A stretch of 64,000 nucleotides of DNA, from positions 5,791,001 through 5,855,000 of the forward strand of contig NZ_VIWT01000001.1 in assembly GCF_007829815.1 (NCBI RefSeq), given 5' to 3'. Below are positions 9,311 to 16,907 of the stretch, one piece after another. Position 1 is the stretch's first letter; the number at the start of each line of letters is the position of its first letter. This DNA comes from Kitasatospora viridis. GTDB lineage: Bacteria > Actinomycetota > Actinomycetes > Streptomycetales > Streptomycetaceae. Under the pieces are notes generated by a model, which saw nothing but the letters and a program-made list of their open reading frames with translations, was not told the origin of the DNA and did no database searches. The position numbers and the translations under genes are program-made.

Positions 9311-10972
9311 TCAGCGGCCGGACCCCTCACGAAGGGTCCGGCCGTCGAGCTGCATCCGGTAGAGCTGCGGTGCCATCGCCGTGTGGTGCTCCGGCAGCGC
9401 GGCGACCACCGCTCGGTGCGCCCGCTCCGGGGTGAGCGGCTCGCCGGGCCGCTCGGCCAGCACGGCAGTGAGCGGCCCGCCCTCCGGCAGCTCGATCCGG
9501 CAGGGCAGGCCGAGTGCCCCCGCCACCAGCTCCCGCACGGCCGCCAGGTCGATCCAACTGCCGTCCACCCGCCGCCAGCCCGGCCGCTCCCGCCGACCCG
9601 GCCGCAACCCGGCGAGCTCCGCCAGGCCGGTCAACTCGCCCAGGGCCACCGGGCGTTCCGCGATCAGCGCGAGCAGGCGCAGCAGCAGGCGGGCCAGCCC
9701 CTCGGCCTGCTCGCGCGGGAAGAGCACCGGATCGAGGTGCAGGCTCAGCTCCAGCACCCCGTCGACCCGCCAGATGTTGAGCATGACCCTGGTCGGGATG
9801 GTCTCGGCGGGCAGCCAGCCGAACTCCGGCTCGGCGGCGGGCAGCGGCCGGGCCCGGGCCGCGCTCTCCGGAATGGTCGCGCTCAGGTCGTTGAGCACCA
9901 CGTGGCGCGGGTAGCGGGCGCCGCGCCGCAGCGCCGCGTCCTCGATCAGCTGCCAGACCGCCTCCGCGTCGAAGGTGCTGTGCCAGTAGCCGGCCAGTGC
10001 GGCGGCCTGCGTGCGGCGGGCCAACTCGTCCAGGTCCAGCGCGGGTTCGTCGAGCGGGACGGTCAGCGAGATCAGCGCGTCCTGGGCCAGGGTGCCGATG
10101 TGGTCGGCCAACGTGCGCCGGTGCCGGTTGCCGGAGAGCGCGGAGACCACCAGGGTGCGCTGGTCGGCCAGCCGGGCGACCAGCGCCGCGTAGGCGGTGA
10201 GCAGCAGGGTCGAGGTGCTCGCCCCGGTCCGCTCGACGGCGCGCGCCAGGTCCTTCGCGCCTGCGAGCGAACGCACGATCAGGGTGGGGAGTTGGGCGTC
10301 CGAGCGGGTGACCCGGTCGTCGGCGAAGACGGCCAGTGGGTCCTCGCGCAGGACCCGCTCCCAGTGCTTCAGCGCGGCGGCCGCCCGGCGCCGCCCGACC
10401 ACCGAGCGCTCCTGCTCGGCCACCTCGCGCGGGCCGATCGCCGTGACCGGGGGCAGCGACTCGCCGGCCGCCAGGCGGAGCCACTCCTGGAACAGCAACG
10501 CGGTGGCCGCGCCGTCCAGTTGGGCGTGGCAGACCACCACCAGCAGGCGCACCGGCGCGCCCGCCACGGTCAGCAGGGTGCAGCGCAGCGGGAAGTCCCG
10601 GGCCAGGTCGAAGGCCCGCTGCCGCTCCCGCCAACCGAGTCGCTCGCCGTAGGCGTCGACCTCCGCGGCCGTCGGGACCGGCTCCACCGCGACCGTGAAC
10701 TCCCCTTCCAACAGCTCGCGTTGGCTTTCGAAGTGGGTGCCGGGGAAGACCGTGCGCAGCGCCGGGTGGCGCTCGGCCAGGGTGCGCAGCGCGCCCAGCG
10801 CGGCGGGCAGCCCGGTGCCCGGGGGCACCGGCCAGAGCGCCTGCTTGCTCATGTGCGCGGGCTCGTCCCGCAGCACGCAGCGCACCATGTTGTCCTGACC
10901 CAGCGTCAGCGGAGCGTCGCCGCCGGGGCCGGCCGCCCGGTATCGGACGGTGATCCGCTGCCCGGCGCTCAC
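9311..10972 (-). CDS. Stand-alone condensation-domain protein
   Basis: This 553-aa protein has the chloramphenicol-acetyltransferase-like fold of NRPS condensation domains, which form amide or ester bonds between carrier-bound groups. The HHxxxDG motif is present as CHAQLDG (148-154): the first His is Cys, while the catalytic second His and the Asp-Gly are kept. EFGWLP near residue 420 resembles the DFGWG motif. There is no adenylation or thiolation domain. The C-terminal ~100 residues are an extra segment of unknown function. The GTG start overlaps the previous stop as GTGA. As last gene of the operon, it is inferred to join the aminoacyl group supplied by the ligase to an acyl acceptor. It could instead be an acyltransferase of the same superfamily. 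Confidence 0.82.
   Translation of the reverse strand: MSAGQRITVRYRAAGPGGDAPLTLGQDNMVRCVLRDEPAHMSKQALWPVPPGTGLPAALGALRTLAERHPALRTVFPGTHFESQRELLEGEFTVAVEPVPTAAEVDAYGERLGWRERQRAFDLARDFPLRCTLLTVAGAPVRLLVVVCHAQLDGAATALLFQEWLRLAAGESLPPVTAIGPREVAEQERSVVGRRRAAAALKHWERVLREDPLAVFADDRVTRSDAQLPTLIVRSLAGAKDLARAVERTGASTSTLLLTAYAALVARLADQRTLVVSALSGNRHRRTLADHIGTLAQDALISLTVPLDEPALDLDELARRTQAAALAGYWHSTFDAEAVWQLIEDAALRRGARYPRHVVLNDLSATIPESAARARPLPAAEPEFGWLPAETIPTRVMLNIWRVDGVLELSLHLDPVLFPREQAEGLARLLLRLLALIAERPVALGELTGLAELAGLRPGRRERPGWRRVDGSWIDLAAVRELVAGALGLPCRIELPEGGPLTAVLAERPGEPLTPERAHRAVVAALPEHHTAMAPQLYRMQLDGRTLREGSGR
9315..9344. terminator. Bidirectional hairpin terminator at convergent gene ends
   Basis: A perfect 11-bp inverted repeat has arms CGGCCGGACCC (9315-9325) and GGGTCCGGCCG (9334-9344) with an 8-nt loop. 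It follows the alpha-galactosidase stop by 31 bp and lies inside the last codons of the minus-strand condensation-domain gene, so it can stop transcription from either side. Confidence 0.75.
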
Positions 10973-11907
10973 CGGTCCAGCCCCAGCTCGCCGCGGAGCC
11001 CGTCCGGCCACTGGGACGGCCGGGGGCCGTGGGCGTGCAACAGGGCGAGCGCGATCCGCTCCAGGCCGAAGGCCGTGCAGGCGGTCTGTCCCGGTGCGCC
11101 CTCGGCGGTGAAGCCGAAGGCCTCGCCGAAGTGGTCCTTGTGGATGTTGGCCGAGGCCACCGCCTGGACCAGCCCCGGGCCGAGCTCCACCCGCAGCTCG
11201 AACTTCAACTGCTGCATCCGCTGGGCGGCTTGGTAGAGCCGGGCGCTGCGGCCGAAGAACGGGTCGTCGGCCACCTCGACGGCCGGTCGCAGACCGAGCC
11301 CGGCCAGCCAGTCGCCGACCCGCCCCAGCCAGCGCTCGCGCCAGGCCAGGCAGTGCCGCTCGGTGCCGGCCGTGACCAGTTCGGCCATCCGGAAGCTGCG
11401 CAGCCGACCGGTCTCGGCGGTCAGCTCCTGCCGGAAGCAGGCGGCCTCGACGGCGAACCGCACCGGCTCGGCGAGCTCCCGCCCGGCCAGCGAGGCGTGC
11501 ACCGGGTAGCAGGCGGCGGGCAGCAGCACCAGGTCGCCGATCCGCTGCTCGCGGTGCCAGTCGCCGCCGTCCGGCACCAGCGGCGCCAGTCGCGCCCACT
11601 GCGCGGGCGTGCCCTGGTAGCTGTGCACGGTGCCGAGCAGCTGTGGGAAGGCGGCGACGTAGCCGGCCTGCTCCAGGGTGCGGCGGGCGATCACCGGCGC
11701 GACGGCCAGGCGGTGGAACGGCTCGTCGGCGGCGAGGGCGGCGATGCCGGCCCGCAGGCCGGCCACCACCTGCTCGAACGGGGCGGGGAAGAGCTGCACG
11801 CCGGGCGCCCCGGTGGGCAGCGGGCGGGCGTCGTCGTCGGTCATCGGTCCACCAGGGGCTCGGAATTGACGGGTGGTCGGCGGACGCCAGGCGTCCACGT
11901 GCCTCAT
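10969..11907 (-). CDS. Class-II aaRS-like amino acid:[carrier protein] ligase
   Basis: This 312-aa protein resembles the catalytic core of atypical seryl-tRNA synthetases without a tRNA-binding domain. Known relatives activate an amino acid with ATP and load it on the phosphopantetheine of a carrier protein. Motif 2-like elements are seen at EAACFRQE and SFRMAELV. Motif 3 is TACTAFGLERIALALL near the C-terminus; its Cys, the Glu and Cys of VEAACFRQE and an upstream Cys (PAACYPVH) could bind the zinc that contacts the substrate amine. The ATG overlaps the preceding stop as ATGA with AGGTGG upstream; an internal ATG at 11844 is an alternative. The adjacent carrier protein is the likely partner. 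The amino acid is unknown; Gly, Ala or Ser are typical of the family. Confidence 0.85.
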   Translation of the reverse strand: MRHVDAWRPPTTRQFRAPGGPMTDDDARPLPTGAPGVQLFPAPFEQVVAGLRAGIAALAADEPFHRLAVAPVIARRTLEQAGYVAAFPQLLGTVHSYQGTPAQWARLAPLVPDGGDWHREQRIGDLVLLPAACYPVHASLAGRELAEPVRFAVEAACFRQELTAETGRLRSFRMAELVTAGTERHCLAWRERWLGRVGDWLAGLGLRPAVEVADDPFFGRSARLYQAAQRMQQLKFELRVELGPGLVQAVASANIHKDHFGEAFGFTAEGAPGQTACTAFGLERIALALLHAHGPRPSQWPDGLRGELGLDR

Positions 11908-12809
11908 CGCACCACCTGAAGATGCGGCACGACCGGTCGTGCGGTTTTCTGTTCAGGGGTCCAGACCGCCAGGCTGAGGTAGCCGAGCAGCGGATCGCGG
12001 TCCGCCAGCAGCACGCTCCGCCCGGAGGCCCGCCACTGCGCCTGACGCCGCGCCAGTTCGCTCCACAGTCCGGTGAACGGTGCGCCGGGCCGGGCCCGCA
12101 CGCTGCGCACCCCGGCGGGCGCGGGCACCGCGGCCAGGCCCGGGCCGAGCAGCAGCACCGGCTCGACCAGCCCGGCCAGCGCACCGCGCAGTTCGGCGTC
12201 GACCTGTTCGTCCGTCAACTCACCCTGCCGGCTGGGACCGTGCTCCGTCGGCAGGTCGAGCTCGCCCGCGCCGTCGGTCTCCCAGAGCAGCCCGACCCCG
12301 GCGTGCCGGTCCGGCCAGGGCGCCGGCCGCAGCGGCTGGTACGGCAGGTGCGCCTGCTCCACCACCAGCACCAGCGCCCGCCGCACCACCCCGCAGGCCG
12401 CGTACGCCCGGGCGATCCGCAGCGCGCTGAACACCCCGGCCGCGCCCTGGTCGCAGAGCGCGAAGGCGAGCGGCCGGCCGGGGCAGCGGGTGCTCAGGTG
12501 CACCGCCGTGGTCCGCACCGGCTGCACGTCGGGCGAGCCGAAGACCAGCACCAGCAGGTCCACCGGCCGCTCGGGCGAGGTCAGTTCGGCCACCAGGTGT
12601 TCGCCCAGCTCGGCGTAGGAGTGGCCCAGGCCGCCGGTCAGCACCGCCTCGTCGAGCGGCAGCCGGTACGGGCGCACCAGGTCCGCCGTGAAGGTCCGCA
12701 GGTCGGGGTCGCCGGCGGTCGGCGAGTGGTCCCCGAACTCCCGGGCCAGCGCCGCGCCCAGGCGCAGCCGGCCGGGGCGGTCGGCCGCGACCGCGCCGCT
12801 GCTGAACAT
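11904..12809 (-). CDS. Thiolase-fold ketosynthase-like protein lacking the active-site Cys
   Basis: This 301-aa protein resembles KASIII/thiolase-fold proteins but is divergent. The nucleophile-loop region reads ALCDQGAAGVFSAL (117-130). Aligned on the conserved AG-x-x-x-AL pattern, the catalytic Cys position is Ala123, although a Cys lies four residues earlier (C119). It is therefore probably a non-catalytic partner, like a chain-length factor or PqsB, of the KASIII-like enzyme encoded upstream; this is inference. It sits 4 bp after the carrier-protein gene and overlaps the ligase gene by 4 bp, implying co-translation. An independent acyltransferase function using C119 cannot be excluded. 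Confidence 0.7.
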   Translation of the reverse strand: MFSSGAVAADRPGRLRLGAALAREFGDHSPTAGDPDLRTFTADLVRPYRLPLDEAVLTGGLGHSYAELGEHLVAELTSPERPVDLLVLVFGSPDVQPVRTTAVHLSTRCPGRPLAFALCDQGAAGVFSALRIARAYAACGVVRRALVLVVEQAHLPYQPLRPAPWPDRHAGVGLLWETDGAGELDLPTEHGPSRQGELTDEQVDAELRGALAGLVEPVLLLGPGLAAVPAPAGVRSVRARPGAPFTGLWSELARRQAQWRASGRSVLLADRDPLLGYLSLAVWTPEQKTARPVVPHLQVVR

Positions 12810-12813
12810 CGGC

Positions 12814-13122
12814 TCACTCTTCCGGCACGGTGTTGGCGGCCACGAAGTCGGCCAGCGAGGCGACCGAGCGCAGCGCGTCCTGGTCGATCCGTTCCACGTC
12901 GATCTGGATCTCCAGCGACTCCTCCAACTCCAGGATCAGCTCCAGGGTGCTCGCCGAGGTCAGCCCGAGCTCGTCGAAGAGGCAGGCGTTCTCGGCGAGT
13001 TCGGGCAGCTCGCGGCCGAGCACCCGGGGCAGCAGCTCGCCGATCCCGGTCAGCACCCGCGAGCGCAGCAGGGGATCGGTGGCGGTGGTGGGCGAGGGCA
13101 GGGCGGGGGCAGGGTCCGTCAC
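12814..13122 (-). CDS. Acyl carrier protein (first of two)
   Basis: This 102-aa four-helix carrier protein has a 20-residue Pro/Thr-rich N-terminal tail. The phosphopantetheine site is Ser56 in ELGLTSASTL, where the usual Asp-Ser is Thr-Ser, an atypical context. The acidic helix II (LELILELEESLEI) that docks to ketosynthases is well preserved. It sits between the KASIII-like gene (83 bp upstream) and the Cys-less ketosynthase-like gene (4 bp downstream), so it should carry the growing acyl or aminoacyl intermediate. The ATG start is clear. Confidence 0.9.
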   Translation of the reverse strand: MTDPAPALPSPTTATDPLLRSRVLTGIGELLPRVLGRELPELAENACLFDELGLTSASTLELILELEESLEIQIDVERIDQDALRSVASLADFVAANTVPEE

Positions 13123-13141
13123 GGTCCGTCCAGGGGAGGCG

Positions 13142-13169
13142 GCCGCGCGGTGGTGCAGCGCCGCGCGGC
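13142..13169 (-). other. Hairpin in the KASIII-ACP intergenic spacer
   Basis: A perfect 9-bp inverted repeat (GCCGCGCGG at 13142-13150, CCGCGCGGC at 13161-13169, 10-nt loop) lies in the only sizeable spacer of the minus-strand operon. It could be a processing or attenuation site setting the ratio of ketosynthase to carrier protein. There is no T-run, so full termination is uncertain. Confidence 0.45.
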
Positions 13170-13205
13170 GTCGGAATCGGGGAGGGACGGCGGGCCGCCG
13201 GCCGG

Positions 13206-14183
13206 TCAGTGCTCCAGGACCATGGCCGAGAAGGTCGCGCCGAGGCCGGCCGCCGCGATCAGGTACCGGTCGCCCGACCGGAGTAGACCACGCGCGGTGG
13301 CGGTGCGGTGGTTGATGAACGCATCCGCAGCGAAACTGTGCCCCACCTCGGGCACATTGTCCAGCACCACCCGCTCCACCGGGAACCCGGTGAGCTTGCA
13401 GAGCCGTTGCCAGGAGATCCGGTTGACGTTGTGCGGCAGCAGCAGCCGCACCGTCCGCCAGCTCTCCCCGGCCTGTTCCAGCGCGGCCTCCATCACCTCG
13501 ACCATCGCGATCGGGTAGCCGCGCTGGTAGTCGGCCAGCAGCTCCCGGTCGGTGTCCAGGCGACCGTCGAACTCGCCGAGCTGGCTGCTGGCGTAGCTCA
13601 GCACCCGGTCGGCGGGCCCGTCGGCGGCGACCAGGCAGGCGGCCGCGCCCTCGCCGAACAGCGAGGTCTCCGGCACCAGTCGGGCGTGCCGGGTGAAGGT
13701 CTTCTCGCCGGCCACCAGCAGCACCAGCGCGTCCGGGTCGGGCTCGGCCGCGAGCAGCCGGCCGGCCAGGTCGATCGCCAGCAGCGAGGCGGCGCAGGCG
13801 TGGTGGGTCACGGTGAAGGCCGCCACCGGGTGCAGGCCGAACAGGTCGACCAGCTCGTGCAGCGGGTTGCGCGGGTAGGGTGCCACGACCGGCATGCTCC
13901 GGGCGTGGATCACGTATCGGACGTCGGACTCCCGGCCGCGCAGCCCGGCCAGCCCGGCGACGGCCGGTGCCAGCAGGTCGAGCAGCTCGCCGTCCGGGTC
14001 CAGCCGGACCCGGTCCAGGCCGTGGAAGCGGCGCAGCAGGGTGATCTGACGAGAGGTCAATCCGAGTCGCTCACCGAGGAGTTCGACCGGCACGGACTCG
14101 GATGGCAGATGGACGGCGACTGCCGCCAGTGCGGTCACCCGGGCTAGTATCCCCACGCCGTCGGGCCTGCACAAGATCCCCAC
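13206..14183 (-). CDS. KASIII-like beta-ketoacyl synthase with Cys-His-His active site
   Basis: This FabH-like condensing enzyme has 325 aa. Residues that align with the family triad are Cys130 (THHACAASLLAID), His251 (LLPHNVNRISW) and, where FabH has Asn, His282 (EVGHSFAAD). It should therefore be acylated but may not perform standard decarboxylative fatty acid initiation. Start choice: GTG at 14183 has a strong GGGAGGAG (14192-14199) 8 nt upstream, better than internal GTGs at 14156 or 14138. It is the first gene of the minus-strand operon and is divergent from the ABC exporter. Likely role: condensation or transfer of an acyl group onto the neighbouring carrier protein in a specialised pathway. 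Confidence 0.88.
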   Translation of the reverse strand: MGILCRPDGVGILARVTALAAVAVHLPSESVPVELLGERLGLTSRQITLLRRFHGLDRVRLDPDGELLDLLAPAVAGLAGLRGRESDVRYVIHARSMPVVAPYPRNPLHELVDLFGLHPVAAFTVTHHACAASLLAIDLAGRLLAAEPDPDALVLLVAGEKTFTRHARLVPETSLFGEGAAACLVAADGPADRVLSYASSQLGEFDGRLDTDRELLADYQRGYPIAMVEVMEAALEQAGESWRTVRLLLPHNVNRISWQRLCKLTGFPVERVVLDNVPEVGHSFAADAFINHRTATARGLLRSGDRYLIAAAGLGATFSAMVLEH

Positions 14184-14300
14184 GCTTCCCACTCCTCCCG
14201 CTGCTGGCTTTCCGGCAGAAGGCGGTGCACGCACGGCAGTTGACCGGGTTGAGCAAGCGGCTGTCCATCTCAGCTGATGGACCGGTCGGGGTGCCGGCGT

Positions 14301-14316
14301 CTTGGTCCAGACCATT
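14301..14316. promoter_or_regulatory. DasR-like (dre) palindrome in divergent promoter
   Basis: TGGTCCAGACCA (14303-14314) differs by one base from the core of the DasR responsive element, TGGTCTAGACCA. It lies in the 261-bp region between the KASIII-like operon and the ABC exporter, where it could control both. DasR is the GlcNAc-responsive GntR repressor that links nutrient state to antibiotic production in Streptomyces. Binding here is inference. Confidence 0.5.
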
Positions 14317-14444
14317 GTTCCGGGCCGGTGGAACCCCCTATGGTGATCGCCGGGCCAGTTGGCCGACCGGGCGGCCACCCGCCGCCGAGCACCGCGCCGC
14401 GTCCTGCGGGCGACGGCCGGTCCCACCGACCACGGGAGTCTCGG

Positions 14445-15398
14445 TTGATCGTGACCAAGGGGCTGCGGAAGTCCTTCCAGTCCCGCCAAGGCCGCCGCAC
14501 CACCACCGTCGAGGCCGTCCGCGGACTGGACCTGACGGTGGATCAGGGCGAGATCTACGGCCTGCTCGGCCCCAACGGGGCCGGCAAGACCACCACCATG
14601 CGGATGCTCGCCACGCTGATCCGCCCGGACGACGGCGAGGCCACCCTGGCCGGCGCCGACCTGCGCGGCGAGCCCGCCGAGGTGCGCCGCCGGATCGGCT
14701 ACGTCTCCCAGGGCGGCGGCACCACCGACCACGCCAGCGCCCGCGAGGAGCTGGTGCTGCAGGCCAGGATGTACGGCATCACCAAGGCCGAGGCCGCCCG
14801 CCGCGCCGAACGGCTGCTCGCGGCCTTCGAGTTGACCGAGTTCGCGGACCGGCACTGCCGGACCTACTCGGGCGGCCAGCGCCGCCGGGTCGACCTCGCG
14901 CTCGGCATCGTGCACCGCCCCGACCTGCTCTTCCTCGACGAGCCCACGGTCGGCCTGGACCCGCAGAGCCGGGCCGGCGTCTGGGCCGAGGTGCGCCGGC
15001 TGCGCGCGGAGGGCATGACCGTGGTGCTCACCACCCACTACCTGGACGAGGCCGACGCGCTCTGCGACCGGATCGGCATCGTGGACCACGGCCGACTGGT
15101 CACCGAGGGCACCCCCGAGCAGCTCAAGCGGGAGATCTCCGGCGACGTGGTCGGCATCGACCTGCCCGAGGACGAGCGCGAGCCGGCCGTCGGCGTGCTC
15201 GCCGGGCTCAGCTGCCTGCGCCGGATGGAAGCCGGCGAACAGGAGGAGCTGCGGCTCTACGTGGACGACGGCGGGGCCGCCGTTCCGCTGGTGCTGCGCG
15301 AGCTCGCCGAGGCCGGCCTGACGCCCAAGCAGATCCGGCTGCACCGGCCCAGCCTGGACGACGTCTTCCTGGCCCGCACCGGACGCTCCCTCACCTGA
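14445..15398 (+). CDS. ABC transporter ATP-binding protein (DrrA-type exporter)
   Basis: This cytoplasmic ATPase subunit of 317 aa powers an ABC-2 exporter. Walker A is GPNGAGKTTT, the signature is YSGGQRRRVDLAL, Walker B is LLFLDEPTVGLD and the switch His is in TTHYLDEAD. The C-terminal ~90 residues match the DrrA-type extension (LDDVFLARTG). The TTG at 14445 has GGGAG six bases upstream; an ATG at 14340 would add an unrelated Pro-rich tail. The permease follows after 91 bp. Position beside the carrier-protein operon suggests export of, or self-resistance to, its product. Confidence 0.93.
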   Translation: MIVTKGLRKSFQSRQGRRTTTVEAVRGLDLTVDQGEIYGLLGPNGAGKTTTMRMLATLIRPDDGEATLAGADLRGEPAEVRRRIGYVSQGGGTTDHASAREELVLQARMYGITKAEAARRAERLLAAFELTEFADRHCRTYSGGQRRRVDLALGIVHRPDLLFLDEPTVGLDPQSRAGVWAEVRRLRAEGMTVVLTTHYLDEADALCDRIGIVDHGRLVTEGTPEQLKREISGDVVGIDLPEDEREPAVGVLAGLSCLRRMEAGEQEELRLYVDDGGAAVPLVLRELAEAGLTPKQIRLHRPSLDDVFLARTGRSLT

Positions 15399-15489
15399 CC
15401 CTCCCGCGCTCGCTTCACCCGCTGAACTCGCTGAACACCCGCCTGACGACGACTCATCCGACAGTCCGACACCAAGGACGGAACCCGAG

Positions 15490-16248
15490 TTGAAACTCGC
15501 CCGGGACACCTGGCTGGTCTTCCAGCGCCAACTGCTCTTGATGGCCCGAACCCCGGTCTGGATCGCCGTCGGCGTGCTCCAACCGGTCTTCTACCTGCTG
15601 CTCTTCGCCCCGCTGCTGCGCCCCGTGCTGGCGCCGGGCGGCAGTTACGCCGACGCCTACCGGATCTACGTGCCGGGCCTGCTCACCGCCCTGGTGATCA
15701 TGGGCGGCCTGTTCACCGGCTTCACCCTGCTCGGCGAACTGCGGGCCGGCATCATCGAGCGCTCCCGGGTCACTCCGGTCAGCCGGGTGGCGCTGCTGCT
15801 CGGCCGGGCGCTGCGGGAGACCGTCGCGCTGCTGGTCCAGGCGGTGATCATCACGGTGCTCGCCCTGCCGTTCGGGCTCTCGGTGCCGATCGGGCAGCTG
15901 CTGCTCGCCTACCTGCTGCTCGGCCTGATGGCGCTGATGGCCTCGGCCCTCTCCTACGGCATCGCGCTGGTGGTGCGCAGCGACGCGGCGCTGGCCCCGG
16001 TGGTGAACACCATCGCCCAGCCGATCGCCCTGCTCTCCGGCGTGCTGCTGCCGCTCGCGCTGGCCCCGCGCTGGCTGCGGGCGGTGGCCGAGTGGAACCC
16101 GTTCTACTGGGCGGTGCAGGGCATGCGGGCGCTGTTCGCCGGGCACCCTGGGGACCCGGCGGTCTGGCGCAGCCTGCTGCTGGTCGGCCTGCTGACCGTG
16201 CTCGCGGTCGGCTGGGCGGCCCGGCTCTTCGCCGACCGGGTGCGCTGA
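15490..16248 (+). CDS. ABC-2 type transporter permease (DrrB-type)
   Basis: This integral membrane subunit of 252 aa has about six hydrophobic segments, starting at WIAVGVLQPVFYLLLF and ending in a C-terminal helix before FADRVR. It contains the ABC-2 block NPFYWAVQGMRALFAG. It pairs with the ATPase just upstream to form an exporter of the daunorubicin-resistance type. TTG start at 15490 with AAGGACGG upstream. Its stop codon lies in the first unit of a three-copy 16-bp tandem repeat. Confidence 0.92.
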   Translation: MKLARDTWLVFQRQLLLMARTPVWIAVGVLQPVFYLLLFAPLLRPVLAPGGSYADAYRIYVPGLLTALVIMGGLFTGFTLLGELRAGIIERSRVTPVSRVALLLGRALRETVALLVQAVIITVLALPFGLSVPIGQLLLAYLLLGLMALMASALSYGIALVVRSDAALAPVVNTIAQPIALLSGVLLPLALAPRWLRAVAEWNPFYWAVQGMRALFAGHPGDPAVWRSLLLVGLLTVLAVGWAARLFADRVR

Positions 16249-16292
16249 ACCGCTGCTGCGCTGAACCGCTGCTGCACTGAACCGCTGCTGCG
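16245..16292. repeat. Three tandem copies of a 16-bp repeat
   Basis: CTGAACCGCTGCTGCG (16245), the same with final A (16261), and again with final G (16277) form a perfect 16-bp period. The first copy contains the TGA stop of the permease gene. In another frame each copy could add residues, so a stop-codon change would extend the protein. It is probably a recent slippage or duplication product. Confidence 0.9.
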
Positions 16293-16907
16293 CCGGGCCG
16301 CGCCCGCGGTCCGGTGAATGTTCCGGTCGGTGAATCCGGCGGCCGTCAACGCGTGCCGGAGTTCCGCCTCGGCATGAATCCGGCGGTGCCCGTCGTGGCA
16401 GAAGATCCGATTCGGCATGAATTCCTCGTGCGCGGGCATCGCCGGTCCGGCCCGCATCAGTTCCAGCCGCCGCCAGTGGCGTTCGAAGAATCCGCCAGCG
16501 CTGTCCCGGTGGCCGTCGGCGTCTGGTGGCAGCGGAATGTTTCCGACCAGGTGCTCCGTATGCGCTCAGTCCATGCAGCCGGTCCGTGGCCTGCGCCAGA
16601 TCCGCCGCAACGGGCCAGTTCACCGGAGAATTCCGCCACCCGGTCCGCCGGTGAATCGGGGTCCTCGTAATTCCATTCTGGCGTGTTCACGGCCATTTCC
16701 ATCGGGCGGCGCGGGCTGGTGTCGAGGAATTGGTACAGACCTTGACCCGACGACCTTTCTCTGCCAATCTCGGATCGGCGCCGGACAATCGCTCCGTTGT
16801 TCCCGCGCCGGAATTCCGGGATTCCCGCCGGTGATCGCCCGCACCGGTCGGACCCGTCATGGAAGACCCCCGCCATGGAAGACCCCAGCCGTGAAAGGAG
16901 AGGGCTG
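16249..16907. other. 659-bp low-GC spacer between ABC permease and second carrier protein
   Basis: Base composition here is clearly less GC-rich than neighbouring genes, and no intact gene is supported. It holds the end of the tandem repeat, then a minus-strand stretch (about 16300-16702) whose translation in successive frames looks protein-like but is interrupted by shifts. The last 50 bp carry the AAGGAGAG ribosome-binding site of the carrier-protein gene at 16908. A duplicated GGAAGACCCC (16861 and 16876) precedes it. Confidence 0.55.
16300..16702 (-). pseudogene. Possible decayed methyltransferase-like gene, frameshifted
   Basis: On the minus strand, translation from ATG 16702 gives MEMAVNTPEWNYEDPDS and PADRVAEFSGELA. 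After two frame changes it continues as GGFFERHWRRLELMRAG, then RIHAEAELRHALTAAGFTD. The final block resembles the C-terminal AAGFT-D region common in SAM-dependent methyltransferases. No single open frame joins the parts. This may be a relic or chance; I cannot distinguish them without comparison to homologues. Confidence 0.25.

Noticed and set aside
14277..14444. Upstream extension of the ABC ATPase to 14277
   Set aside because: The extra 56 residues are Pro/Arg-rich with no relation to the fold, they overlap the DasR-like site, and TTG 14445 has a good ribosome-binding site.
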